A DNA stretch of 64,000 bases from an uncultured Dysosmobacter sp. (GTDB lineage Bacteria; Bacillota; Clostridia; Oscillospirales; Oscillospiraceae). The position numbers and the translations under genes were made by a program. Positions 16,491 to 24,591 of the stretch are shown here, one piece after another. Positions within the stretch are counted from its first letter, which is position 1. Every line of letters starts with the position of its first letter. The stretch spans positions 1 to 64,000 of the forward strand of contig CAKTHE010000009.1 in the NCBI GenBank assembly GCA_934563745.1. Reading direction: 5' to 3'. Under the pieces are notes generated by a model, which saw only the letters and a list, made by a program, of their open reading frames with translations, had not been told where the DNA came from and ran no database searches.

Positions 16491-17429
16491 TCAGCGGCAG
16501 CGCCGGTCCAGCGCACGGATGCTGTCCAGGAAAATCCGCACGTAAGCGTCCCGGTCCACGCCGGTCAGAATCCGAGTCGATTTCGGCGTGCGGAACGTCC
16601 CCTCAAGGTCCGCCACGGTCATTCCGCGGCACAGCAGCCCCTGGGTCTCCACATCCACCGCATAGGTCCTGCCGGTAAAAAGATCCGGCCGCAGCAGCTC
16701 CACCACCGGCGTCAGGTCAAAAATGTCCGTGGTGGGCAGTCCCCGGTCCCGGCTGTACTGGGTGTAAAAGTCCAGAAGCTCAACAGTCAGCTGCGATGCC
16801 TTTCCCCCTCCGCGCAGCGCGGGGTATGCTTCCAGCGGCACACCGGCCGCATGGCAGACCTCCAGTCCGCTCATCACAATGGGAATCCCGCTGGTGAACA
16901 CGATTTTTGCCGCCTCCGGGTCATGGTAGATATTAAATTCGGCCCGGGGCAGGATATTCCCTCCGTATAAGCTCCCGCCCATCAGGCAGATCCGGTCGAT
17001 CTTCTCCCGCGCCTGGGGACAGACCTGCAGCAGCAGGGCCAGGTTGGTCAGCGGCGCTGTTGCCAGCAGCGTTACCGGCTGATCCGCCGCCTCCAGCGTC
17101 TTTTTCAGGAACGTCACTGCGTGCTCGCCGGTCGGTCTTGACACGGCAGGCGGCAGCTGGGGGCCGTCCAGACCGGACTCTCCGTGGGCCTGCGGCTGCG
17201 GCTCAGGCTCTCTGCACAGGGGACGGGCCGCTCCCCGGGAAACCGGGATCTCCGGAAAGCCCAGATAGTCCAGGACCTTCAGGGCATTGTCCGTCACCTT
17301 TTCCACCGTCTGATTCCCGGCCACCGTGGTAATGCCCAGAATGCGAAACGTCTCCGGATGGGCCAGCATCACCATCAGGGCAATGACGTCATCGTGGCCC
17401 GGATCACAGTCAAATAAAATGGAATACAC
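16491..17429 (-). CDS. Inosine-uridine-preferring nucleoside hydrolase
   Basis: Nucleoside hydrolases split ribonucleosides into base and ribose. The 312-residue protein has the calcium-binding signature DCDPGHDD at residues 7-14. It also carries TTVAGNQTVEKVTDNALKVL, LATAPLTNLALLL and the later EFNIYHDPEAAKIVF, all standard for the family. The start is GTG (17429) behind AAAGGAGC. It is the last gene of the nucleoside ABC-transporter operon, but a strong terminator (17449-17481) lies directly ahead of its ribosome site, so its expression must depend on readthrough or an unseen promoter. Confidence 0.92.
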   Translation of the reverse strand: MYSILFDCDPGHDDVIALMVMLAHPETFRILGITTVAGNQTVEKVTDNALKVLDYLGFPEIPVSRGAARPLCREPEPQPQAHGESGLDGPQLPPAVSRPTGEHAVTFLKKTLEAADQPVTLLATAPLTNLALLLQVCPQAREKIDRICLMGGSLYGGNILPRAEFNIYHDPEAAKIVFTSGIPIVMSGLEVCHAAGVPLEAYPALRGGGKASQLTVELLDFYTQYSRDRGLPTTDIFDLTPVVELLRPDLFTGRTYAVDVETQGLLCRGMTVADLEGTFRTPKSTRILTGVDRDAYVRIFLDSIRALDRRCR

Positions 17430-17448
17430 TTTTTTTGCTCCTTTCAGA

Positions 17449-17481
17449 AAAAACGCGGCAGCCGCTGGCTGCCGCGTTTTT
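17449..17481 (-). terminator. Intra-operon terminator before the nucleoside hydrolase gene
   Basis: A 14-bp perfect stem (17449-17462 with 17468-17481) is GC-rich at its core and ends in a run of T on the minus strand. The ribosome site of the hydrolase gene begins only a few bases later. Confidence 0.85.
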
Positions 17482-17506
17482 CAGTGCCGTTTCCGAAAAG
17501 GATTCC

Positions 17507-18439
17507 TCAATCCTCACCGGTCAGCTTTTTATTCCGGCAGTACTTAACCACAGAGAACACCGAGAAGCCGACCAGAACGCCCACATAGGGGATCATCTGC
17601 ACCAACTCGCTGGGCAGACTGTAAATCGAAAGAATATTCGCAATCGCCTGGAAGATCGCAAAGAAGACCGTCGTCAGCGATACGCCCAGCAGGTTGGTCC
17701 CGCCGATTGCCTGCGCGGCAATGCCGATCCAGCCGCGGCCGGCGATCATGTTGCTGGTGAACGCGCTCAGATAGCCCAAAGTCATGTACGCACCGCCCAG
17801 GGCCGCCAGCATGCCAGAGAGAATGATGGCGATTACCCGCACGCGGTTGACGTTGATGCCCACCGAGCGGGCCGCATTCTCATCCAGTCCGGACGCCTTC
17901 ATACGCAGGCCGAAGGGCGTTTTATACACCAGGATCCCCACCACGATCAGCATCACAAAGCAAATATATGCAATGGTATACTGATTATTGAAGATCGCCC
18001 GCACAATGGGAATGTGCTTCAAAAAGCCGATGTGCACCGTGGAAAGCGACGGAGAGGCAATGGATGCGCTGGTACCCTTGTTCTGCGTAAAGTTATACAG
18101 CAGAAACACCGTAAACGAGGTTGAAAACGTATTCAGTGCAATACCCACCAAAATGGGCGAGGTCCCCAGCTTGATCGTAGAGAACGGAAGCACCAGCGCC
18201 ATCAGGACGCCCACCGCAACGGCGATCAGAAGACCCAGCCAGGCACTGCCTGTCCAATAGCCGCCCAGAACGGCGAACAGCGCGCTCATCAGCATAATGC
18301 CTTCCACCGCGATGTTGGGAATGCCGGCCAGATTGGCCACATACGCGCTCAACGCGGCAAACATCAGCGGCACGCACACACGCACCAGGGTCGCCAGAAA
18401 TGCCTCGCTGAAAAGGCGGGCCAAAATATCGTTAAGCAT
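17507..18439 (-). CDS. Nucleoside ABC transporter permease (NupQ-type)
   Basis: The 310-residue integral membrane protein has about eight hydrophobic segments and the BPD_transp_2 pattern seen in BMP-dependent importers (ANLAGIPNIAVEGIMLMSALFA, GMLAALGGAYMTLG, GRGWIGIAAQAIGG). It pairs with the permease encoded just upstream, overlapping it by 8 bp, to form the membrane channel. With the ATPase and lipoprotein genes it corresponds to B. subtilis NupNOPQ-like guanosine/nucleoside importers, an inference from family resemblance and the salvage genes around it. Confidence 0.9.
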   Translation of the reverse strand: MLNDILARLFSEAFLATLVRVCVPLMFAALSAYVANLAGIPNIAVEGIMLMSALFAVLGGYWTGSAWLGLLIAVAVGVLMALVLPFSTIKLGTSPILVGIALNTFSTSFTVFLLYNFTQNKGTSASIASPSLSTVHIGFLKHIPIVRAIFNNQYTIAYICFVMLIVVGILVYKTPFGLRMKASGLDENAARSVGINVNRVRVIAIILSGMLAALGGAYMTLGYLSAFTSNMIAGRGWIGIAAQAIGGTNLLGVSLTTVFFAIFQAIANILSIYSLPSELVQMIPYVGVLVGFSVFSVVKYCRNKKLTGED

Positions 18440-19517
18440 GCTCCGTCCCCTCCTTCAACAACGCTTTTTCCTTCCACTTTCTCAGGAAGTGCTGAGAAGA
18501 GATCAGCAGCACCAGGACCGCTTTGACAATGGAGATGATCTCCTTGTCAACGCCCATATACTGCAGCTGCGAAGCACCGATGGTCAGCCAGCTCATGCCA
18601 AAGCAGGCCACCAATACGCCGATTGGGTCGTTCCGGCCCAGCATAGCCATCATGGCGCCGTCCCAGCCCAAGTTCGGAAGCTCCTTCCAGGTGAAGCGGG
18701 TGTAATTGCTCATCAGCTCCAGAGAGGTGCCGATGCCGCTGAGGAAGCCGGCGATCACATGCACCAGCATAAAGAGGACGAACGCGCTCATACCGGAATA
18801 TTTGGCAAACTTCTGGTTCAGGCCGGAAGTACGGATCTGATAGCCCAGCTTTGTCTTTTTCAGCAGCACGTAAATAATAACGACTGTCAGAATCGCCAGC
18901 GGGAACGCGATGGTCACGTTCATGCTGGAGGTAATATACGGCAGACGGGCCGTTTCCGCAAATTCGTAAGAGCCGATGTTTGCGTACGCCGGATCGCGGA
19001 TCGACGTGTTCTTGAGATAATAGAGGCCCACATACAGGAAGATGGAGTTGAGCATCAGAGAGGAAACCAGCTCATTGACCTTGTACTTCGCCTTCAGGAA
19101 GCCGGAGATACACATCAGCACCGCGCCCAACAGGCCGGAGACCAAGGCACAAATCAGCGGATGCACAAAGCTGCCTCCCAAATCTTTGATCGCCAGCGCC
19201 GTGCAGGCGATGCCGCAGATGTAATACAGGCCTTCCACGTTCATATTGAACAGGCCCGTCCGGAACAGCAGGGCGCAGGCAAGGCCCGAGAAGATGATGG
19301 GCACCATATTCTTCAGCACACGGCCAAACATCTTCAGGTTTGTAGCCGGAGAGCTGAGCATGGTGACAAACGCCTTCACCGGCGTATCGCACACCAGACA
19401 CAGCACCACAAAGGTGATGGCCAGGGCAATCACAATGGAAATCAGGATCTTAATGGCATCAAATGCAAAGTCGTTGGACGCCAAATTCCCAAGTCGATTC
19501 TTTTTGGGTTCAGTCAT
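18432..19517 (-). CDS. Nucleoside ABC transporter permease (NupP-type)
   Basis: A 361-residue permease of the same superfamily, with about nine to ten membrane segments and a short charged N-terminus (MTEPKKNRLGNLASND). Family motifs are LFRTGLFNMNVEGLYYICGIACTA and a loop with GYQIRTSGLNQKFAKYSGM that contacts the ATPase. It overlaps the ATPase gene by 8 bp and the next permease gene by 8 bp, indicating tight translational coupling of the transporter core. Confidence 0.9.
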   Translation of the reverse strand: MTEPKKNRLGNLASNDFAFDAIKILISIVIALAITFVVLCLVCDTPVKAFVTMLSSPATNLKMFGRVLKNMVPIIFSGLACALLFRTGLFNMNVEGLYYICGIACTALAIKDLGGSFVHPLICALVSGLLGAVLMCISGFLKAKYKVNELVSSLMLNSIFLYVGLYYLKNTSIRDPAYANIGSYEFAETARLPYITSSMNVTIAFPLAILTVVIIYVLLKKTKLGYQIRTSGLNQKFAKYSGMSAFVLFMLVHVIAGFLSGIGTSLELMSNYTRFTWKELPNLGWDGAMMAMLGRNDPIGVLVACFGMSWLTIGASQLQYMGVDKEIISIVKAVLVLLISSQHFLRKWKEKALLKEGTEHA

Positions 19518-21069
19518 TGAGTGCCCCTCCTAACTCAGCATCCGTGTGCCGCTTCACGCCCAGCATGTAATAGCCCAGCTCTTCACGGGTCAGGCCTTTC
19601 AGGGTCTTGAAGTAGCCCACCAGCTGTCCGTCATAGACCACAAGGATCCGGTCTGCCAGACTCATGATCTCGTCCAGGTCCGCACTGACCAGCAGCACGG
19701 CGGCACCGGCATTTCGCATATCGATCAGGCGCATGTGGATAAACTCCGCACTGCCGATGTCAATGCCGTGGGTCGGCTGCTCAGCGATCATGCAAAGGGG
19801 ATGGGTATTGTACTCGCGGGCGACCACCACTTTCTGAATGTTGCCGCCGGAAAGACTTCCAACTTTGGACTTGTTGGATTGAGTCTTGATGGAGAAGGTC
19901 TCAATCAGGCGATCCGCCTCAGCATCGATCTTTTTCTGGTTCATGAATACCTTGCCGCTGAGCTCATCCCGATCGTAATAGGTGGAGATGATGTTGTCGC
20001 TGAGGGTTCCCTCCAGTGCGGAACCGTCCTCCATCCGGTCCTCCGGAATATAGGCGATGCCGCTTTCGCGCTTTTTCTTAATGGACAGCTTGGTAATGTC
20101 CTTGCCGTTGAGGAGGATCTTGCCGTCGTTCATGCCGCTCAGGCCCGTGATGGCACGGATCAGATGATCCTGCCCGTTGCCCTGCACGCCGGCAATGCCG
20201 AGGATCTCACCGCTTTTGACCGTAAACGAAACGTCCTTAAGCACCGGGACGTTGTCCACGATCTTGCTGATCCCCTCCACCCGGAGCACCGGGCGCTGTT
20301 CTTTCTGCTCCGTCTTTTTATCATCGTAGCCGGTGACCAGTTCACGCCCGATGATCAGGGCCGTCAGGTCATCCAGCGTAATGTCCGCGTTGTTATAAGT
20401 ACCCCGGCTCTCGCCGTTGCGCATAACGGTGATCCGGTCCGAGATCTGCTTGACCTCGTTAAGCTTGTGGGAAATAAACAGGATCGTATGGCCGGCCTGG
20501 CGGAACCCCTCCAGCTCCTTGAAGAGCTTTTCCGTCTCCTGAGGGGTCAGAACGGAGGTAGGCTCGTCCAGAATAATGACCTCCGCATCCCGGTACAGCG
20601 TCTTGAGAATCTCGACCTTCTGCTTTTCGCCGACGGAAAGCTCAGACACCTTCTTCGTCACATCCACGTCGAAGTTGTACTTTTCCGTCAGAGCCCGGGT
20701 TTTTTCCACCGCCGCCTTATAGTCAATAAAAATGCCGCTTTTTTTCGGCTCCATCCCCAAAACGATGTTCTGTGCCACCGTCAGGGAAGGGATCAGCATG
20801 AAGTGCTGGTGCACCATGCCGATACCGGCCTTGATCGCATCCATGGAGCTGGAAAAATGGACCTTCTGCCCCTTATAGGTCACTGTGCCGTCCGATGCAT
20901 TCTCAATGCCGAAAATAATCTTCATCAGCGTGGATTTGCCCGCGCCGTTTTCACCCACAATGGAGTGGATCTCACCTTTTTTGAAATCAACGGAAATATC
21001 ACGGTTTGCCACAGTTCCGTTGTGATAGACCTTGGTGATATGGTCCAGCTTCAAAATCGTCTCGCTCAT
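19510..21069 (-). CDS. Nucleoside ABC transporter ATP-binding protein (two NBDs)
   Basis: The 519-residue protein has two nucleotide-binding domains, as in RbsA/NupO-type ATPases. The first half has Walker A GENGAGKST, signature LSVGEKQK and Walker B VIILDEPT. The second half has a degenerate Walker A (GVQGNGQDHL, no lysine) and signature LSGGNIQK, the usual asymmetry of this family. It energises the two permeases. Its ribosome site (AAAGGGG) can pair with an upstream segment, see 21071-21126. It is separated from the binding-protein gene by 100 bp. Confidence 0.93.
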   Translation of the reverse strand: MSETILKLDHITKVYHNGTVANRDISVDFKKGEIHSIVGENGAGKSTLMKIIFGIENASDGTVTYKGQKVHFSSSMDAIKAGIGMVHQHFMLIPSLTVAQNIVLGMEPKKSGIFIDYKAAVEKTRALTEKYNFDVDVTKKVSELSVGEKQKVEILKTLYRDAEVIILDEPTSVLTPQETEKLFKELEGFRQAGHTILFISHKLNEVKQISDRITVMRNGESRGTYNNADITLDDLTALIIGRELVTGYDDKKTEQKEQRPVLRVEGISKIVDNVPVLKDVSFTVKSGEILGIAGVQGNGQDHLIRAITGLSGMNDGKILLNGKDITKLSIKKKRESGIAYIPEDRMEDGSALEGTLSDNIISTYYDRDELSGKVFMNQKKIDAEADRLIETFSIKTQSNKSKVGSLSGGNIQKVVVAREYNTHPLCMIAEQPTHGIDIGSAEFIHMRLIDMRNAGAAVLLVSADLDEIMSLADRILVVYDGQLVGYFKTLKGLTREELGYYMLGVKRHTDAELGGALND

Positions 21070-21070
21070 G

Positions 21071-21126
21071 GCGTTCCCCTTTCGCGGAAGGGGAACGCTC
21101 CGTCCCGGAAGTCCGGAGCATTCCCC
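21071..21126 (-). promoter_or_regulatory. Mutually exclusive RNA hairpins controlling the ATPase start
   Basis: On the minus-strand transcript a segment ending GCGTTCCCC (21102-21090) can pair in two ways. Pairing with the upstream arm 21126-21114 gives 13 bp including one G-U and an 11-nt loop. Pairing with the downstream arm 21079-21071 gives 9 perfect bp and a 10-nt loop. The second hairpin hides the GGGG of the ATPase ribosome site and stops one base before its ATG. The first would free it. A smaller TTTCAGA/TCTGAAA stem (21149-21168) follows the lipoprotein stop codon. Pairing was read by eye. Confidence 0.6.
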
Positions 21127-21169
21127 TGTCCATGCGCTATTTATGCAGTTTCAGAGTGCAGTCTGAAAA

Positions 21170-22297
21170 TCAAGCCACAGGAGCGGTGGCGGCGTCCTTG
21201 ATCGCCTGCCAAGAATCCGGGTCAGCCTTCACGCTGTAAACCTGGACTTCGCCGGTCTTGACCTTCTCCAGCTCAGCCGTAACCTCGTTGCGGATCTCCT
21301 CGGGAACCATGGTCTGATACTGCTCGTTGTCGATCAGGCCGACCGCGTTCTCAGCCAGGCCCAGGGTGGCGGCGGTGCCGGCGGGGAAGTTGCCCTGCAT
21401 CAGCATCTCAACGGCGCCCACGATGGCGCTGCCGCAATCCTTATAGAAGGAAGTGATGATGGTGGAAGTCAGCGCCTTGTCGGCGATGGTGATGGTCTGG
21501 TCGGAGTCAACGCCGAAGCTGTACTTGTCGACCTGAGCGGCAGCCTCGAACACGCCGGTACCGGCGCTGCCGGCGACCTGCCAGATCACGTCAACGCCCT
21601 GGTTGTACATTTCCAGAGACAGCTCCTTGGCCTTGGCGGTGTCGGTGAAGCTCTCGGGATAGCCGATGTAAACCTGAACGCCCGCATTCGTGCAGACCTG
21701 GCAGAAGCCGCCGATGAAGTCGTTCATCGCGGGAATATCCATGCCGATGATCACACCGACCTTCTTATCGGGGTTGGCCTTCTCCATATCGCTGGTGGTG
21801 ACCAGAGTGGCCAGAACGCCGGCAACATAGCCCATATCCGCCGTGTTGTAGTTCACAGCATAGCAGTTGGAGGGAGGCGCGTCGGTATAATCGAAGTTCA
21901 TGAACAGCTGATCGGGATAGGCCTCGCAGGCAGCGTACAGAGCCTCTTCGGAGTCGCTGCTGCCGGAGATGATCAGATCATACTGTGCGCTGGAGCAGAC
22001 ATCGTCAAAGTAATCGGAATACTTGCTCTTGTCCGTGCCGGTCTCGATGACGGTGGTCTCCACGTTGCTGTACTTGGCCTTCAGGGTATCCAGGCCGGCT
22101 GCCGTGGTGTCATAATAGCTCTGGTCGCCCAGATAGGGGATGAGCAGCGCGATCTTGTAGGTCTTCTCGGAGTCGCCGCCGCTGGTGGCGCCGCTGGTAT
22201 TGCCGCCGTTGTTGCTGCCGCCACCGCCGCAGGCAACCAGGGACAACATCATGACGGCTGCAAGGATCAATGCTGCGAGCTTCTTGCTTTTCTTCAT
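21170..22297 (-). CDS. BMP-family nucleoside-binding lipoprotein
   Basis: This is a 375-residue extracytoplasmic binding protein for the ABC importer. The signal peptide (MKKSKKLAALILAAVMMLSL) ends at a lipobox VAC, followed by a Gly/Ser/Asn/Thr-rich linker. The mature part shows the BMP/PnrA pattern (VGVIIGMDIPAMNDFIGGFCQVC, DVIWQVAGSAGTGVFEAA, YSFGVDSDQ). The start at 22297 is preferred over an ATG nine bases upstream because that one sits directly on the GAGGAG ribosome site. It has its own promoter and a palindrome in its leader, so the importer can be controlled separately from the upstream yjjI operon. Confidence 0.93.
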   Translation of the reverse strand: MKKSKKLAALILAAVMMLSLVACGGGGSNNGGNTSGATSGGDSEKTYKIALLIPYLGDQSYYDTTAAGLDTLKAKYSNVETTVIETGTDKSKYSDYFDDVCSSAQYDLIISGSSDSEEALYAACEAYPDQLFMNFDYTDAPPSNCYAVNYNTADMGYVAGVLATLVTTSDMEKANPDKKVGVIIGMDIPAMNDFIGGFCQVCTNAGVQVYIGYPESFTDTAKAKELSLEMYNQGVDVIWQVAGSAGTGVFEAAAQVDKYSFGVDSDQTITIADKALTSTIITSFYKDCGSAIVGAVEMLMQGNFPAGTAATLGLAENAVGLIDNEQYQTMVPEEIRNEVTAELEKVKTGEVQVYSVKADPDSWQAIKDAATAPVA

Positions 22298-22343
22298 AGA
22301 TGACATCTCCTCTTTTCATGTTTCCAATGGGTGAAAGGATCTA

Positions 22344-22366
22344 TTTGAACGGTCAGACCGGTCAAA
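22344..22366. promoter_or_regulatory. Near-perfect 23-bp palindrome in the BMP leader
   Basis: Arms of 11 bp with one mismatch surround a single central base. The left arm on the plus strand is TTTGAACGGTC and the right arm GACCGGTCAAA. It lies about 40 bp downstream of the expected transcription start and 47 bp before the start codon. It is a good candidate repressor operator (nucleoside-responsive), and could also fold as an RNA hairpin. Confidence 0.55.
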
Positions 22367-22411
22367 CCACGGGAAAACGATTACGGGGAATCCGGCCCAA
22401 AAGCCACGATT

Positions 22412-22440
22412 ATCTTACCATTTTGCAAGCATTCCGTCAA
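22412..22440 (-). promoter_or_regulatory. Promoter of the nucleoside ABC operon
   Basis: Minus-strand TTGACG (22440-22435), 17 bp, TAAGAT (22417-22412). It lies between the deoxyribosyltransferase stop codon and the BMP gene. Confidence 0.75.
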
Positions 22441-22465
22441 GGAAGAATCCGGCGCGGGCGGCGCC

Positions 22466-23533
22466 TCACTTTTTGCAGCAGGAGTGCAGATCTTCCGCAA
22501 TTTTATCGATTACGTCAGCAAAAGAACCCTGGAAAATCGGCATGGAAGAAGAAAACATCAGATTGACGGGATAGTTGAAATTTTCCACATTGCACCCGCA
22601 GGGATCCCGGTAGACCCCCTCCGTCTCCTCATTGGGCACCCGATTTTTCATATAACCGGTGTTATCCATATAGCCGTAGAGCTTTTTGCCCAGCTGGAAG
22701 CCCAGGCCGCACTCGAAGGCGGTGTCGCTTTCCGGCTCCCAGCCGTAGTAATCGTTCAGGCAGGCGATCACCGCATCGCAGCGGCGGACATTCCGCTGGT
22801 TGCTGTCAAACTGCCGATAGGCGCGGACATAGGGATCCTCTCCGCCCACGGCGGCCGCACCGGGGGCAAGATCCGCCGGCGTGACTGCCCGCAGACCCGC
22901 CTGCTCGCACAGGGCCTTCATCTGCGCATAGAGCGCATCCCGCTCCGGCGCCCACCGCTCCGGTCCGGCCAGGAACACCGTCGGACGGCCGTCTTCTTCC
23001 TCCGCAAGCGGAACGATGGGGGCGGCGCAGCCGGATTCCTCCTTTTTGCGGCGCTCCTCCAGATCCAGCGAGAACACCTTCAGGCAATCGGAAAAGCCGC
23101 CCTCCACGATCTTGGTCGACCCCACCACATTGGGAGAGAACGGCAGATCCCGATAGGCCAAGGGCGTATGGGAGCCATCCGGGCGGAACTTCCAGGAAAC
23201 CGGGCGCTTATCCCGGGTATAGCCGTAGCAGGGCAGTCCCCGTCCGTAGGCCATCCCCAGCTCATAAATACTGCCGCCATCCGGCAGCGGGCCGCGGAAG
23301 CACTCCAGATCGCAGAGGATGGCCGTGGTCTCATTCATGCTTTCGGCACAGTTTCCAAAAATGGCGTCCGCGTTTTTGCGCAGATCCTCATGCGTAAGGT
23401 CCAGCGGCTTGTCGTTGGGCAGCGAAACGCCATAGCCCGCCGCCTCCGCCTCTCTGCGAAAGGCCATCAGCCGCGCGTCTCCGTCCGGATAAAAGCATTC
23501 CGGTCCGGCAATGTACAAATACTGCTTTTCCAT
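22466..23533 (-). CDS. Tandem-domain nucleoside 2-deoxyribosyltransferase
   Basis: Nucleoside deoxyribosyltransferases move 2-deoxyribose between bases through a glutamate nucleophile. This 355-residue protein holds two such domains, about twice the usual length. Domain 1 (about 5-155) has YIAGPECFYPDGD, D75 and a nucleophile candidate E91 in SIYELGMAYG. Domain 2 (about 185-350) has VFLAGPERWAPERD, D253, E274 in TAFECGLGFQ and the PVNLM motif that in the classical enzyme belongs to the substrate site. Domain 1 has NVVG at that place, so the halves may differ in activity. ATG 23533 has AAGGAG eight bases upstream; a TTG three bases earlier is less likely. It follows the adenosine deaminase gene by 48 bp. 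Confidence 0.85.
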   Translation of the reverse strand: MEKQYLYIAGPECFYPDGDARLMAFRREAEAAGYGVSLPNDKPLDLTHEDLRKNADAIFGNCAESMNETTAILCDLECFRGPLPDGGSIYELGMAYGRGLPCYGYTRDKRPVSWKFRPDGSHTPLAYRDLPFSPNVVGSTKIVEGGFSDCLKVFSLDLEERRKKEESGCAAPIVPLAEEEDGRPTVFLAGPERWAPERDALYAQMKALCEQAGLRAVTPADLAPGAAAVGGEDPYVRAYRQFDSNQRNVRRCDAVIACLNDYYGWEPESDTAFECGLGFQLGKKLYGYMDNTGYMKNRVPNEETEGVYRDPCGCNVENFNYPVNLMFSSSMPIFQGSFADVIDKIAEDLHSCCKK

Positions 23534-23581
23534 CAATACGTCTCCTTACTTTCAACCCAGAAGGGTCTTTTTCTCAGGCAC

Positions 23582-24571
23582 TCAGGCAAGCGCTTCCAGC
23601 AGCTCCGCCTTTTCCTCCGGCGTCAGGAAGAACGCCGCCTGAACGGCAAACCGGTTGCACCGGCGCAGCTCCTGCTCCGTGAAGTGAAGATGGGTCCGTA
23701 TCCTTGCATACTCCTGCTCCAGCGAGGTCTGTGAGCAGGTGCGGTTATCCGTGCACACCGCGGTGTGTACGCCGGCGTCATACAGGGCCCGCAGGGGATG
23801 CCGGTCGTACGACGGCGCAGAGCAGGTCTGCAGATTGCTGGTAACGGAAACCTCCAGCACCGTTTCCTGCCGGCGCAGCCGCTCCAGCAGGGCAGGGTCC
23901 ACCACCGCATGGATCCCGTGGCCAATCCGCACCGCGCCCAGGTCCAGCGCCCGGCGGACATTTTCGGCGCCCAGCGCCTCGCCGGCATGGACCGTAAACG
24001 GAACGCCCCGTTTTCCGGCCTCGCAGAACAGCTCTGCAAAGCCATCCAGAGCCACCTCTTCCCCGGCCAGGTCAAAGGCCAGTGCCTGCGGCCGGGCCGC
24101 GCACAGCTCCAGCGTCTCCCAATTCTCCCGCCGGTTCTGTGCCGGATCGCCGTAAGACATAGCGCACAGGATCAGCCCCGTACGTACCCCGGGGAAGCGC
24201 AGGCGTCCCCGACGGCAGCCCTCTTCCACCGCCTCTACAGCCTGAAGCTGGGTCAGCGGTGCGTGAAGCTGCGGCGCGAAGCGGATCTCCGCGTAGCGCA
24301 CGCCATCCCGGTCCAGGTCCTCAATCAGCTCCTCCGTCACCCGGGTCAATGCCTCTGCCGTGCGCAGGACGGCATTCGGAATTTCAAAGGCCCGGAAATA
24401 AGCAAGCAGGCTGTCACTGTCCGCGCCCACCGCCATGCGCCGGGCGCAGTCGGCCTCCGTCGCGCAGTCCGGAAGCGTCAAGCCCTGCTCGCGGGCCAGA
24501 ACCCAGGCCGTGGCCGGACGTACAGACCCATCCAGATGCAGGTGCAGGTCCACTTTCGGCATTTGCTTCAT
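23582..24571 (-). CDS. add: Adenosine deaminase
   Basis: Adenosine deaminase converts (deoxy)adenosine to (deoxy)inosine. The 329-residue metal hydrolase has the zinc motif HLHLDGS at residues 10-16, the catalytic HAGEA, GHGIHA and the late aspartate in CTDNRTCSQTSLEQEY. TDN replaces the TDD of E. coli-type enzymes, a variant I believe common in Gram-positive members. AAGGAGG lies 11 bases before the ATG; an in-frame GTG at 24595 lies directly on that site and is unlikely. The gene follows yjjW immediately and leads into the deoxyribosyltransferase, within one operon. Confidence 0.92.
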   Translation of the reverse strand: MKQMPKVDLHLHLDGSVRPATAWVLAREQGLTLPDCATEADCARRMAVGADSDSLLAYFRAFEIPNAVLRTAEALTRVTEELIEDLDRDGVRYAEIRFAPQLHAPLTQLQAVEAVEEGCRRGRLRFPGVRTGLILCAMSYGDPAQNRRENWETLELCAARPQALAFDLAGEEVALDGFAELFCEAGKRGVPFTVHAGEALGAENVRRALDLGAVRIGHGIHAVVDPALLERLRRQETVLEVSVTSNLQTCSAPSYDRHPLRALYDAGVHTAVCTDNRTCSQTSLEQEYARIRTHLHFTEQELRRCNRFAVQAAFFLTPEEKAELLEALA

Positions 24572-24591
24572 ACCATCGCTCCCCTCCTTGC

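Noticed and set aside
22298..22411. Purine riboswitch in the BMP leader
   Set aside because: None of the conserved purine-aptamer loop or junction sequences is visible.
23534..23536. TTG at 23536 as the start of the deoxyribosyltransferase
   Set aside because: The ATG directly after it has the ideal distance to AAGGAG.
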